Source of the DNA: Oscillospiraceae bacterium
Lineage (GTDB): Bacteria; Bacillota; Clostridia; Oscillospirales; Acutalibacteraceae
NCBI GenBank assembly: GCA_029012445.1
Contig: JAQXMC010000007.1
Span: 62,001-126,000 of the forward strand
Length of the DNA: 64,000 nucleotides
Direction of reading: 5' to 3'
Made by a program: the position numbers and the translations under genes. The notes under the pieces were generated by a model. The model searched no databases and was not told where the DNA came from. It saw only the letters and a program-made list of their open reading frames with translations. Positions 16,330-24,831 of this stretch are shown here, piece after piece; the first letter of the stretch is position 1; each line of letters begins with the position of its first letter.

Positions 16330-16370
16330 GAAACAGGGAGGCTGCGAAGTTTTCGCAGTCTCCCTGTTTC
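16330..16370. terminator. Strong hairpin after the ceramidase-like gene
   Basis: GAAACAGGGAG-G-CTGCGAA-GTT-TTCGCAG-T-CTCCCTGTTTC forms an almost perfect 18-base stem 50 bases after the stop. No long T-run follows, but its strength and position between converging units argue for a two-way terminator. Confidence 0.65.
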
Positions 16371-16424
16371 CGTTGCTTCAGGCGTTTCCGCCAGTCCGAT
16401 AGGTTTTATATTGTCTTTAAACAC

Positions 16425-16448
16425 AAAAAAGCCGCCTGAAAAGGCGGC
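16425..16448 (-). terminator. Terminator of the 5S rRNA gene
   Basis: Leftward GCCGCCT-TTTC-AGGCGGC (16448-16431) followed by six T's, nine bases past the 3' end of 5S. Confidence 0.85.
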
Positions 16449-16457
16449 TCGCTGAGT

Positions 16458-16573
<116 letters not shown>

Positions 16574-16614
16574 TATGCCGTGTTCATCGCACTGCTTTGT
16601 CATTCAGCTTGGAT

Positions 16615-16643
16615 ATATTACCACGCAGTGCGAGGTTTGTCAA
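16615..16643 (-). promoter_or_regulatory. Promoter of the lone 5S rRNA
   Basis: TTGACA (16643-16638), 17 bases, TAATAT (16620-16615), which would start transcription about 35 bases before mature 5S. A promoter this good directly between the sirtuin stop and 5S supports independent expression. Confidence 0.7.
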
Positions 16644-16662
16644 TACCTTTTGAAAAAATTTT

Positions 16663-17421
16663 TCAGGGATTTTCCTCACTTTTTTCCCGAAGAATTTTCA
16701 TCACCCGTCTGAACACATCGCCTATGCTTTCGTGAAAGACAAGCTCGGCTCTTGAGTCATAGGGCGTTTCCTCTTTATTTATTATAATTGTATGCTCTCC
16801 GCCGAAATATCCGACAAACGAAGCCGCCGGCTGAACAGCGAGAGAAGTTCCGCCGATAATGAGAACATCGGCGTTCGCTATCGCGCGGATAGCGGCGTCG
16901 ACCACTTTACCGTCAAGCATCTCCCCATACATTGTGACGCGCGGACGGACTAAACCTGAGCATTTTTCGCATTTCGGCACATTCTGACTGCTGTTTCTGA
17001 CATAGTCAAGATCATATTCCTCGCCGCAGTTAACGCAATAAAATTTTGAAGCGGTTCCGTGAAGCTCATAGACGCGGCGGCTTCCGGCTCTCTGGTGCAA
17101 GCCGTCAATATTCTGCGTTATAACGGCGACATTTTTGCCCATTTGCTCAAGCTCCGCCAGAGCCTTATGGGTGAAGCCCGGCTTTGTGTCTGTTATGAAA
17201 TAGTCTCTGAAAAATCTGTAAAACAGCTCGGGGTTGCCGAGAACGCAGCCGTGGCTGAGTATTTCCTCGGGCGGCAGACCGTAATTCACCGCCGTGTTGT
17301 ATATTCCGTCGCGGCTTCTGTAATCTTTCAGGCCGCTTTCGGTCGAAACTCCCGCTCCGCCGAAAAATGCTATGTTTTCGCTGTCTGATATTATCTTCGC
17401 AAATTTTTCTGTTTCTGTCAC
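16663..17421 (-). CDS. cobB: Sir2-family NAD-dependent protein deacylase
   Basis: A 252-residue sirtuin, which uses NAD to remove acetyl (or other acyl) groups from lysines. Motifs are FFGGAGVSTESGLKDYRS (NAD binding, about 20-37), TQNIDGLHQRAG with the catalytic His, a four-cysteine zinc ribbon (CVNCGEEY...CEKCSGLVRP) and GTSLAVQPAASF. The start is GTG at 17421 with AGGAGG eight bases upstream. It is leftward, alone, followed by the 5S unit, and divergent from the hydrolase-murF-ddl operon. Confidence 0.92.
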   Translation of the reverse strand: MTETEKFAKIISDSENIAFFGGAGVSTESGLKDYRSRDGIYNTAVNYGLPPEEILSHGCVLGNPELFYRFFRDYFITDTKPGFTHKALAELEQMGKNVAVITQNIDGLHQRAGSRRVYELHGTASKFYCVNCGEEYDLDYVRNSSQNVPKCEKCSGLVRPRVTMYGEMLDGKVVDAAIRAIANADVLIIGGTSLAVQPAASFVGYFGGEHTIIINKEETPYDSRAELVFHESIGDVFRRVMKILREKSEENP

Positions 17422-17627
17422 TGCGATTTCCTCCTGTCTCTGTCTGACCTGCGGCCGGACGCTTTCCTTTTGCAGTCGTCTGCCCGTAATTTATATTTTA
17501 TCACCGCCGCGGCCGACTGTCAATTTTTATGTTCCGGAAGAAAGTAACAGCCGATCGGTTTTCCTGCGCTCCGGCGGAAAAATAAAATATAAAACTTATT
17601 AAAAATGTGGTATTGCCTTTATGTTTG

Positions 17628-17636
17628 TGATATAAT
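17628..17636 (+). promoter_or_regulatory. Extended -10 promoter of the hydrolase-murF-ddl operon
   Basis: TGA-TATAAT (17628-17636) is an extended -10; the -35 region (GTATTG area, about 17610) is poor. The ribosome site AGGAGG lies 40 bases downstream before ATG 17680. Confidence 0.5.
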
Positions 17637-17679
17637 TATGACTATAATGGATAAATAGTGCCGACAGGAGGAAAGCAGA

Positions 17680-18450
17680 ATGCAAAAAACCGTTGACGGT
17701 CTTAATATAAACTATATAACCGAGGGCGAGGGCGAGCTTGTCGTGCTTCTGCACGGCTGGGGAGCCGATATCAAGCTGTTTGACAATCTCATTCACCTGC
17801 TTAGCCCGAAATATAAGGTGCTCGCAATGGATATGCCGGGTTTCGGCGGAAGCGACGAGCCGAAAGAGGTCTGGAATGTTGACAGGTACGCTGACTTTGT
17901 TATAAAATTTGTCAGCGGCTTCGCCGAGGGCGGAGATGTTACTTTTCTCGGTCACTCGTTCGGCGGCAGAGTGATATTCAAGATAAACGCCCGAAAGAAT
18001 CTGCCGTTCAGAATCAGAAGACTTATTCTGGTCGACGCGGCCGGCGTCAAGCCCAAAAAGACCTTCAAGCAAAAGGTCAGGCAGGCGATATATAAGCTGA
18101 CTAAAAAAATTCTGACTTCAAGGCTCTTCACAAAGCTGTTCCCGAACGCTATGGAAAAGCTTCGCAGAAAAAACGGCTCGGCCGACTATCTCGCCGCATC
18201 ACCCATGATGAGGCAGGTGCTTGTCAAGGTCGTCAACGAGGATCTGACAGACCTTTTCCCGCTCGTCACCGTTCCGACGCTCCTCATCTGGGGCAGAAAC
18301 GACACGGCAACGCCCGTTTCCGACGCAGAGCTTATGGAAAAAAGCATGAAAGACGCCGGTCTTGTCGTTCTCGAAAACTGCGGCCACTTTTCTTTCCTTG
18401 AGCAGCAATATACTTTTAACCGCGTCATATCCTCATTCATGAAGCTATAA
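17680..18450 (+). CDS. Alpha/beta hydrolase in a cell-wall operon
   Basis: A 256-residue serine hydrolase without signal peptide. It has LLHGWGADIKLFDNL (oxyanion region), DMPGFGGSDEP, the elbow FLGHSFGGR (Ser about 92), the acid in LIWGRNDTATPV and the catalytic His in LENCGHFSFLEQ. A basic insert (KPKKTFKQKVRQAIYKLTKK) forms the cap. Substrate unknown. It is the first gene of a three-gene unit with murF (10 bases apart) and ddl, which suggests a role linked to wall precursors, but the family gives no direct support for that. Start ATG has GGAGG upstream. Confidence 0.8.
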   Translation: MQKTVDGLNINYITEGEGELVVLLHGWGADIKLFDNLIHLLSPKYKVLAMDMPGFGGSDEPKEVWNVDRYADFVIKFVSGFAEGGDVTFLGHSFGGRVIFKINARKNLPFRIRRLILVDAAGVKPKKTFKQKVRQAIYKLTKKILTSRLFTKLFPNAMEKLRRKNGSADYLAASPMMRQVLVKVVNEDLTDLFPLVTVPTLLIWGRNDTATPVSDAELMEKSMKDAGLVVLENCGHFSFLEQQYTFNRVISSFMKL

Positions 18451-18460
18451 GGAGAATTCT

Positions 18461-20011
18461 ATGTTTGATACCGTAATAATGATACTTCGTTATGTGATGT
18501 TTTATCTGATGTATGCGTTCGTGCTGATAGACACCATGCATTTCTTTCAGCTCAATTCATATAAGCCGGTCACGCAGCTGCGGTGGCTTAAAAAGAACCC
18601 GGATAAAATCGTTTATCCAGTCTGCGCCGCAGTGGTCAGCCTTATAATCAACTATCTTATCCACGGAAACGGCTCACCCGCAGCTTACGCAATAGTGCTC
18701 CTTTTCGTTATTCCGAAGAAAGCCAAAAAGCCGCTGGTCTATACGCCGCGCGTCAGGCGCATGCTTCTGACAAGCGCCGCTGTGACGGTGATTCCGATGG
18801 TCCTCATCCACGCACTGACCGGCAGCGCAACGGCTCTTGTGGTTACCCAGAGCGTTTACGCCGCTTTGTCGCCCTTTATGGTAATGATAGCGAATTTCAT
18901 AAACAAGCCGATAGAAAAGCGCATCAACAACGGATATATCAACGACGCGAAGAGAATACTTGCCTCCTGCCCCGAGCTTAAAATAATCGGCGTAACCGGC
19001 AGCTACGGCAAGACGAGCGTCAAATATTATCTTCACACTCTCTTGCAGGCAAAATACAATGTGCTCATGACGCCGGAGAGCTATAACACCCCGATGGGCG
19101 TTGTCAAGACGATAAGAGGCTCTCTCAAATCAACAGATGAGTTTTTCATCTGCGAAATGGGAGCCAGATGGGTCGGAGATATAAAGGAGCTTTGCGACAT
19201 CGTTCACCCGCAGCACGGAATTATCACCTCGATAGGCCCCCAGCATCTTGAGTCGTTCGGCTCGCTTGAAAATGTCGTAAAGACAAAGTTTGAGCTTGCC
19301 GACAGTCTCCCCGAGGGCGGATATCTCTTTCTCAACGGCGACGACGAAAACATAAAGGCTCACGAAACAAACAGGCCCTGCATCAGATACACGGTCGAGG
19401 GCGACGGCGATTATAATGCAACGGATATATCCGTCAGCTCAAAGGGAACATCTTTCACCGTCACGGCGCCGACCGGAGAAGCTGAACGCTTCTCAACAAA
19501 AATAATCGGCAGGCACAATGTTCTGAACATCGTCGGAGCAATCGCCGTCGCGCACACATTCGGCGTACCGATGAAAATGCTCAAAGGTCAGGTCAGAAAG
19601 CTCGAGGGCGTTCCGCACAGGCTTGAGCTTATAAACAGAAACGGCATAACCCTCATTGACGACGCCTATAATTCAAATCCCGCCGGCTCAAAGGCGGCTC
19701 TTGACGCACTAAGCCTGTTTGACGGCTTTAAGATAGCCGTTACACCCGGCATGGTCGAGCTCGGAGAAAAGCAGGAGGAGCTCAACCGCGAATTCGGCAG
19801 ACAGATGGCAAGAGTCTGCGACTATGTCATTCTGGTCGGCAAAAGGCAGGCTCCGCCAATGCTCGAAGGCCTTAGAGAAATGGCCTACGGCGAGGACAGG
19901 ATATTCGTCGCCGACACCGTTCAGGAGGCTTTCGCACACGCTTATTCAATAAATTCAAAGGGCAAAGACAAAGTCATACTTATAGAAAACGACCTGCCCG
20001 ACAACTATTAA
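18461..20011 (+). CDS. murF: UDP-MurNAc-tripeptide--D-Ala-D-Ala ligase (MurF) with N-terminal membrane region
   Basis: A 516-residue Mur ligase. The first 145 residues hold about four hydrophobic segments, an extension absent in E. coli MurF but known in several Clostridia and Actinobacteria. The ligase part follows: P-loop IIGVTGSYGKTSVKYYL (about 175-191), EMGARWVGDIKELCDIV, TSIGPQHLESFGS, IIGRHNVLNIVGAIAVA and DDAYNSNPAGSKAALD near the substrate loop. It adds D-Ala-D-Ala to the wall precursor, and the next gene makes that dipeptide. The membrane part probably brings the enzyme to the lipid-linked steps (inference). Confidence 0.88.
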   Translation: MFDTVIMILRYVMFYLMYAFVLIDTMHFFQLNSYKPVTQLRWLKKNPDKIVYPVCAAVVSLIINYLIHGNGSPAAYAIVLLFVIPKKAKKPLVYTPRVRRMLLTSAAVTVIPMVLIHALTGSATALVVTQSVYAALSPFMVMIANFINKPIEKRINNGYINDAKRILASCPELKIIGVTGSYGKTSVKYYLHTLLQAKYNVLMTPESYNTPMGVVKTIRGSLKSTDEFFICEMGARWVGDIKELCDIVHPQHGIITSIGPQHLESFGSLENVVKTKFELADSLPEGGYLFLNGDDENIKAHETNRPCIRYTVEGDGDYNATDISVSSKGTSFTVTAPTGEAERFSTKIIGRHNVLNIVGAIAVAHTFGVPMKMLKGQVRKLEGVPHRLELINRNGITLIDDAYNSNPAGSKAALDALSLFDGFKIAVTPGMVELGEKQEELNREFGRQMARVCDYVILVGKRQAPPMLEGLREMAYGEDRIFVADTVQEAFAHAYSINSKGKDKVILIENDLPDNY

Positions 20012-20029
20012 CAGAGGAGATGCTTTAAA

Positions 20030-21238
20030 ATGAAAATCAAGGTTGCAGTCCTGTTCGGCGGAAAAAGCACCGAGCATGAGATATCTGTCATTTCAGCAAT
20101 TCAGGCGATAGGTTCTCTTAACAAAGAAAAATATGATGTTATCCCCGTCTACATAACCAAGGATAATTTAATGTATGTCGGTGATGATATCGGAAAGATA
20201 GAAAGCTACACAAACATTAAAAAGCTGCTTGAACACAGTCAGCGCGTCATTTTCGTCAGGGACGAGGGCAAGGTCAAAATACTGAAATATCCGTTCAAGG
20301 CGTTCTCGAAGGGACTCGTTGACACCGTTGATATCTTCTTCCCGATAGTTCACGGAACAAACGCCGAGGACGGTACTCTCCAAGGGTACCTGAAAATGTT
20401 CGGTATTCCCTATGTCGGCTGCGATGTTCTTTCCTCAGCCGTCGGCATGGATAAATATGTTATGAAAGCCGTTCTCAAGGATAACGGAATTCCCGTTCTT
20501 GACTGCAAGGTATTCACAAGCAAGCAATATGATGAGGACGCCGACAGCGTTGTTTTGCAGATCGAAGAAGCTTCGGAGTACCCGGTGATAGTCAAGCCCA
20601 TTGACCTTGGCTCCTCAATAGGAATTTCAAAGGCAGGCAACCGAGATGAGCTTTTTGACAGCCTTGAAAACGCATTTCAGTTTGCAAACAAGGTGCTTGT
20701 CGAAAAGGCGGTCAGAAATCTCAAGGAAATCAACTGCTCCGTTCTCGGCGATTACACCGAAGCTAAAGCTTCGGAATGTGAAGAACCGGTCAGCTTCGGC
20801 GGTATTCTCTCGTTTGACGAAAAGTATCTGAACAACGGCTCAAAGAAAACCTCTGGCGCAAGCAAGGGCATGGCGAGTCTTTCAAGAAAGATCCCGGCGG
20901 ATATAACGCCCGAGCAGAAGAAAACAATACAGGATTACGCCGTCAAGGCTTTCAAGGTGCTCGGCTGCAGCGGCGTTTCAAGAATAGATTTCATGATGGA
21001 TTCTCAGACCGGCGAAATCTGGCTCAATGAGATAAACACCATTCCCGGCTCGCTTTCTTTCTATCTCTGGGAGCCTGTCGGCACCTCATATTCCGCTCTG
21101 CTTGACGAAATGATATCTCTTGCTCTCAAGAGGGACAGAGAGGAAAACAATCTGACCTACACCTTCAACTCCAATGTTCTTGAGGGCGTTAAGCTTTCCG
21201 GAACAAAGGGCGCAAAGGGATCAAAATTCAACGGTTAA
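20030..21238 (+). CDS. ddl: D-alanine--D-alanine ligase
   Basis: A 402-residue ATP-grasp ligase; a little longer than the usual 350-370. It begins with VAVLFGGKSTEHEISVISAIQA, has DIFFPIVHGTNAEDGTLQGYLKM, VGCDVLSSAVGMDKYVMKAVL, the ATP-binding VIVKPIDLGSSIGISKA and the metal-binding FMMDSQTGEIWLNEINTIPGS. It makes the D-Ala-D-Ala that MurF, encoded 19 bases upstream, attaches. A D-Ala-D-Ser ligase is possible since VanG-type enzymes look similar; without the specificity residues aligned I keep the general call. Last gene of the operon. Confidence 0.88.
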   Translation: MKIKVAVLFGGKSTEHEISVISAIQAIGSLNKEKYDVIPVYITKDNLMYVGDDIGKIESYTNIKKLLEHSQRVIFVRDEGKVKILKYPFKAFSKGLVDTVDIFFPIVHGTNAEDGTLQGYLKMFGIPYVGCDVLSSAVGMDKYVMKAVLKDNGIPVLDCKVFTSKQYDEDADSVVLQIEEASEYPVIVKPIDLGSSIGISKAGNRDELFDSLENAFQFANKVLVEKAVRNLKEINCSVLGDYTEAKASECEEPVSFGGILSFDEKYLNNGSKKTSGASKGMASLSRKIPADITPEQKKTIQDYAVKAFKVLGCSGVSRIDFMMDSQTGEIWLNEINTIPGSLSFYLWEPVGTSYSALLDEMISLALKRDREENNLTYTFNSNVLEGVKLSGTKGAKGSKFNG

Positions 21239-21360
21239 GAAAATTCTGACCGAAAATTCGTGCTTTATCAATCGGCAGCTTTTATAGGCTTTATAGAGTA
21301 ATTATAATTATGAAAGGCGGGGCGTAAGCCTCGCCTCAAAACTTCTTAGCCTAATCGGCA

Positions 21361-21395
21361 GAAAAAGCGCCCCGCAGACGAATGTCTGCGGGGCG
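21361..21395 (-). terminator. Terminator of the S41-GDPD unit
   Basis: CGCCCCGCAGAC (21368-21379) and GTCTGCGGGGCG (21384-21395) form a perfect 12-base GC-rich stem; leftward it is followed by CTTTTTC. It also lies after ddl, so it may stop both converging units. Confidence 0.8.
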
Positions 21396-21401
21396 TGCGT
21401 T

Positions 21402-22190
21402 TCACTCGGTGATATTCTGAGCCTTATTTTTTTCTCTGACCTTCATCAGATGCTGGACTAAATCCGGCTTGTTAGTGATTATTCCGTCAACGCCGTAGTC
21501 GAGCATCTTTTCTATGCTCTTCGGCTTGTCTATCGTCCACGGATTGACCATGATGCCGTGGGCGTGAGCTCTTTCGACATAGGTCTTGGAAACATATATC
21601 TCGTGCGGATGAAGTGCGTCCGCGCCGATATTTTCCGCATATGCCACAGCGTCTCTTGAGATAACCCAGGCGATTTTTTTATCCGGACTGTAAAGAAGCC
21701 CAGTTTTGCAGGCAGGCTCATAGCTCTTGGCCTTGACCAACAGCTCCGGATTAAAGCTCGATATCAGGAGCCTATCGAGAAGTCCGTGTTCTCTGACCAT
21801 GTCTATCGTCTGCTCGACTATCTCAGCTTCTCTCGCCTCCTTGGGGCTTTTAAGCTCGATGTTCAGAACTTTAAGGTCGGCTTTTTCGGCCAGTGTGAGA
21901 AATTCCTCAACTGTCGGGATCTTCGTTCCCTTATAAGCCGGCGAGAAGTAGCTGCCGAAATCGAAGCTCAGAAGCTCCTCGTAGGTATAATCGGTTATGC
22001 TGCCCTTGCTGTCGCTCGTTGCATTTATGGTGTAATTGTGGCAAAGGACAGGTATGCCGTCTTTTGTCAGGTGAACATCTGTTTCAAAACCGTCGACCTT
22101 CAGCTCGATCGACTTTTCAAATGCAGGCAGTGTGTTCTGCGGCGCAAAGCAGTTAGCGCCTCTATGTGAAATTACATTGCAGTGTTTCAT
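21402..22190 (-). CDS. Glycerophosphodiester phosphodiesterase
   Basis: A 262-residue GDPD-family enzyme that cleaves glycerophosphodiesters to glycerol 3-phosphate and an alcohol. It has ISHRGANCFAPQNTLPAF (catalytic His, Arg), the metal-binding ETDVHLTKDGIPVLCHN, NIELKSPK and the C-terminal VNPWTIDKPKSIEKMLDYGVDGIITNKPD. No signal peptide, so cytosolic. It starts five bases after the S41 homologue stops and is the end of the ftsE-led cluster; teichoic-acid or lipid recycling would fit but is inference. Confidence 0.9.
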   Translation of the reverse strand: MKHCNVISHRGANCFAPQNTLPAFEKSIELKVDGFETDVHLTKDGIPVLCHNYTINATSDSKGSITDYTYEELLSFDFGSYFSPAYKGTKIPTVEEFLTLAEKADLKVLNIELKSPKEAREAEIVEQTIDMVREHGLLDRLLISSFNPELLVKAKSYEPACKTGLLYSPDKKIAWVISRDAVAYAENIGADALHPHEIYVSKTYVERAHAHGIMVNPWTIDKPKSIEKMLDYGVDGIITNKPDLVQHLMKVREKNKAQNITE

Positions 22191-22195
22191 GTGAT

Positions 22196-23383
22196 TTATG
22201 CCCCCTCATCAGAAATGTTGAAAACTGAAACTGCATATGTGTAAACATTATCGTCCTGAAGCTCTTTGGGATCGCCGCTCTTTTCGACCTTATAATCCGG
22301 AACAACTCCTGTTCCGTTATAGCTTTCGCCTTTATAAGGCAGGATCTCACCGACAGACAAAAGCAGAGCGCTGCCGTCCGTGAGCTTGAACACCTTTTGC
22401 ATAACGCCGACGCCCGCCGTTGTTGAGCCGACTATGCTCGCCTTGCCCGTGTTCCGAAGATCGCAGGCGAGAAGCTCAGCGCCGCCGAGTGTGTTCTCGT
22501 TAACTATAACAACTATCGGGAGGTTGACAGAAGCAGCGTCCGCCGCGTATGTCGAAAGAGTATTTCCCTTTGCGTCAACCACCGTGGCGAGCGCATCGGT
22601 TCCCTCAAGGCTCGGCACGAAAATATCAGTGACCTTTATCGCCGCCTCGAAGTTGGTGCTCGAATTATCCCGCAGGTCGAGTATTATTCCCGTTGCGTTC
22701 TGAGCGACGAACTTGTTGACAGCGGCCTGGACCTGGCTCGCAGTCGTTGAATAAAAATCGCTGATTTTGATGTAGCCTATCTGGTTATCGGCATGAGTGC
22801 TGACGCTCTGCGCCTCATATCCCTTTGCGATGCTGATGGTCTTCTCGGTTTTCTTGTCGCGGTATGTCAGATTGACCGTTGAGAGCTTGTCACCCTCAAA
22901 TTTCGAGATCATCTCGTTATAGTTTTCCTTGGTGATCGCTTCGCCGTCAAACGCAACGATAACATCGCCCTTTTTGAGTCCGCTTATCTGAGCAGGCGAG
23001 CCTTCAAAGACCTGGGTTATTTTGAGGTTGTTTCCGCTTCTTGTATATGTTATGCCAATTCCGGTCATTTTGCCCTGATTTCTTGCGTCATAGGCGGCAT
23101 ATTCGCCGGCGCTCATGAACTTTGAATATTTGTCGTTCAGACCGTTGACATATCCGTTTGCTACCGCAGCTTCAAGATTATCCTCGTCGATGTTGCCGTA
23201 GTAGTTGGCCTTTATAATGTTGCCGATCTCTTCAAGCTGAGAATAGGTCTGAACTTTCTCGGGCAGATATTTCAGAAGCGAATTATATATTCCGCTTGAA
23301 GCCGTCATTGTTATTGAAACGGTCAGGGCTATCGCTATCGCAATAAGTCCTATCGCCGCTCCAAGTGATATTTTCTTGCTCAT
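22196..23383 (-). CDS. S41 (CtpA-like) protease homologue lacking catalytic Ser and Lys
   Basis: A 395-residue protein with an N-terminal membrane anchor (about residues 6-30), a PDZ domain (GIGITYTRSGNNLKITQVFEGS...LKKGDVIVAFDGEAI) and an S41 core (GYIKISDFYSTTASQVQAAV, GIILDLRDNS). In active enzymes the catalytic region reads T-A-S-A-S-E and, 25 residues after the Ser, F-G-K-G. Here the same positions read T-L-G-G-A-E and A-G-V-G: Ser is Gly and Lys is Val. So it is probably a non-proteolytic, PDZ-containing envelope protein. Start ATG 23383 has AAAGGA upstream; an earlier in-frame start lacks one. It follows the M23 gene in the ftsEX cluster. Confidence 0.82.
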   Translation of the reverse strand: MSKKISLGAAIGLIAIAIALTVSITMTASSGIYNSLLKYLPEKVQTYSQLEEIGNIIKANYYGNIDEDNLEAAVANGYVNGLNDKYSKFMSAGEYAAYDARNQGKMTGIGITYTRSGNNLKITQVFEGSPAQISGLKKGDVIVAFDGEAITKENYNEMISKFEGDKLSTVNLTYRDKKTEKTISIAKGYEAQSVSTHADNQIGYIKISDFYSTTASQVQAAVNKFVAQNATGIILDLRDNSSTNFEAAIKVTDIFVPSLEGTDALATVVDAKGNTLSTYAADAASVNLPIVVIVNENTLGGAELLACDLRNTGKASIVGSTTAGVGVMQKVFKLTDGSALLLSVGEILPYKGESYNGTGVVPDYKVEKSGDPKELQDDNVYTYAVSVFNISDEGA

Positions 23384-23496
23384 AGAATTCCTTTCCCGGA
23401 CGCTTTGTCCGCCGCGCATTAAAGCTAAACGTCAGCTTTAAACGCAGACAAGGCAATCGCTCTGTTGAGAAATTGCCTTCCCTGCTCGCAGTGATA

Positions 23497-24831
23497 TTAT
23501 GGAATTGAAATATAATTCATGGGATTCTGCCTTACATTGTCTTTTCTGACCTCAAAGTGCAGATGCGGGCCCGAACTGTTGCCTGTGCTTCCGACCTTAC
23601 CGATGACCTGACCTCTGCTGACAGTCTGCCCCTCGCTGACGAGTATCTTCGAGCAGTGAGCGTAAAGCGTAACATAGCCGTCGCCGTGGTCTATGATTAT
23701 ATATTTGCCGTAGGTCGTTGTGCAATACGGGTCTGTCTTTATGACCGTGCCTCCTCTTGAGGCATAAATCGAAGCTCCGTAGATTCCGCTTGCCGAAAGA
23801 TCGACGCCGCCGTGATTATTGTAGCTGCCCCAAAGGTTTCTTCCGCCGAAGCCGCTTGTGACATGTACGCCCGGATATTTCAGCGGGAAGGAAAACTTCT
23901 TGGAACTGTCGACGACTCCGCTGCCCGAACCGTCGGAACGGCTGGCGTGAGCAGCGATGTATTCGTCAATGGCTCTTTCGGCTGCTTCCTCCTCCTTCTG
24001 CTGTTTAGCGATGAGGTTCTTATAAGCCGAGCTGTTCTTGTCGAGCTTATCTTTATAAGCCTCTGCGTTCGCATACTGCGCTTCAAGGCTGCTTTTGGCC
24101 GAATCAAGCTGCGCTTTTGTGTTTCTGAGCTCCGCCTGTTTCTCATAGAGGCTCTGATTTTCTTCTCTGATCTTCTCTTTCTTCTCGGTGAGAGCCTTTG
24201 TTCTCTCCTGAAGAGATTCCTTTGAAAGCTTGAGCACCTCTATCTCAGACTTGAACTTGTTGATAAGTGCGGCGTCGTTTTCGCTGACGCGCTTCATCAT
24301 CTCAAGTCTTGTCAGAAATGTCGCTATGCTGTCGGAGCTCAGAAGAATCTTGAGATTAGTCTCATTGCCGGTTATATATGCGCTCTCAAGTCTTGAAGAC
24401 AGGTTGCTGTATGCGCTCTTGACATTTTTCTGAGCTTTCTTTATCTTTGCGTCGGCCGAAACTATATCGGAATTGATCTGTTCGATCTCGTTCTGATAGC
24501 TTGCGATAGTGTCCTCTATCTCCTTGACCTTGCTGTCGATAATATCTTTCTGTTCAAGGAGATTGTCGATCTGATTTTCTGTGTAATCAAGATCGGAGTC
24601 AAGAGTCGCCATATATGCTTCCTGATTGTTGATGTCAGACTCAAGAGAAGCCAGCTGCTGCTTGTTCGCCGCTATCTTTTGCTGCAGGGCCGCCTGCTCG
24701 GCTTTAAGCTTGTCGAGAGTGGAATCCGCTCCGACGCTCATCGGGCTGAAGCAGACGCAGGAGAAAACCAGCGCCGCGCATAAAATATATGAAACGACTT
24801 TTTTTAATGCTTTAAATTTCACTTGCTTCAC
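23497..24831 (-). CDS. Secreted coiled-coil M23 peptidase, EnvC/murein hydrolase activator type
   Basis: A 444-residue exported protein: signal peptide (residues 1-36), a long coiled coil with many Gln/Lys/Glu (about 40-290: LDKLKAEQAALQQKIAANK and on), and a C-terminal LytM/M23 domain. Zinc ligands appear present: NNHGGVDLSA (His, Asp), LYAHCSK and GPHLHFEVR, so unlike E. coli EnvC it may be an active endopeptidase. It overlaps the end of ftsX by 20 bases; FtsEX complexes control such proteins through their coiled coils, so it is very likely the FtsEX partner at the division or elongation site. Start is GTG at 24831, with AGGA upstream. Confidence 0.88.
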   Translation of the reverse strand: MKQVKFKALKKVVSYILCAALVFSCVCFSPMSVGADSTLDKLKAEQAALQQKIAANKQQLASLESDINNQEAYMATLDSDLDYTENQIDNLLEQKDIIDSKVKEIEDTIASYQNEIEQINSDIVSADAKIKKAQKNVKSAYSNLSSRLESAYITGNETNLKILLSSDSIATFLTRLEMMKRVSENDAALINKFKSEIEVLKLSKESLQERTKALTEKKEKIREENQSLYEKQAELRNTKAQLDSAKSSLEAQYANAEAYKDKLDKNSSAYKNLIAKQQKEEEAAERAIDEYIAAHASRSDGSGSGVVDSSKKFSFPLKYPGVHVTSGFGGRNLWGSYNNHGGVDLSASGIYGASIYASRGGTVIKTDPYCTTTYGKYIIIDHGDGYVTLYAHCSKILVSEGQTVSRGQVIGKVGSTGNSSGPHLHFEVRKDNVRQNPMNYISIP

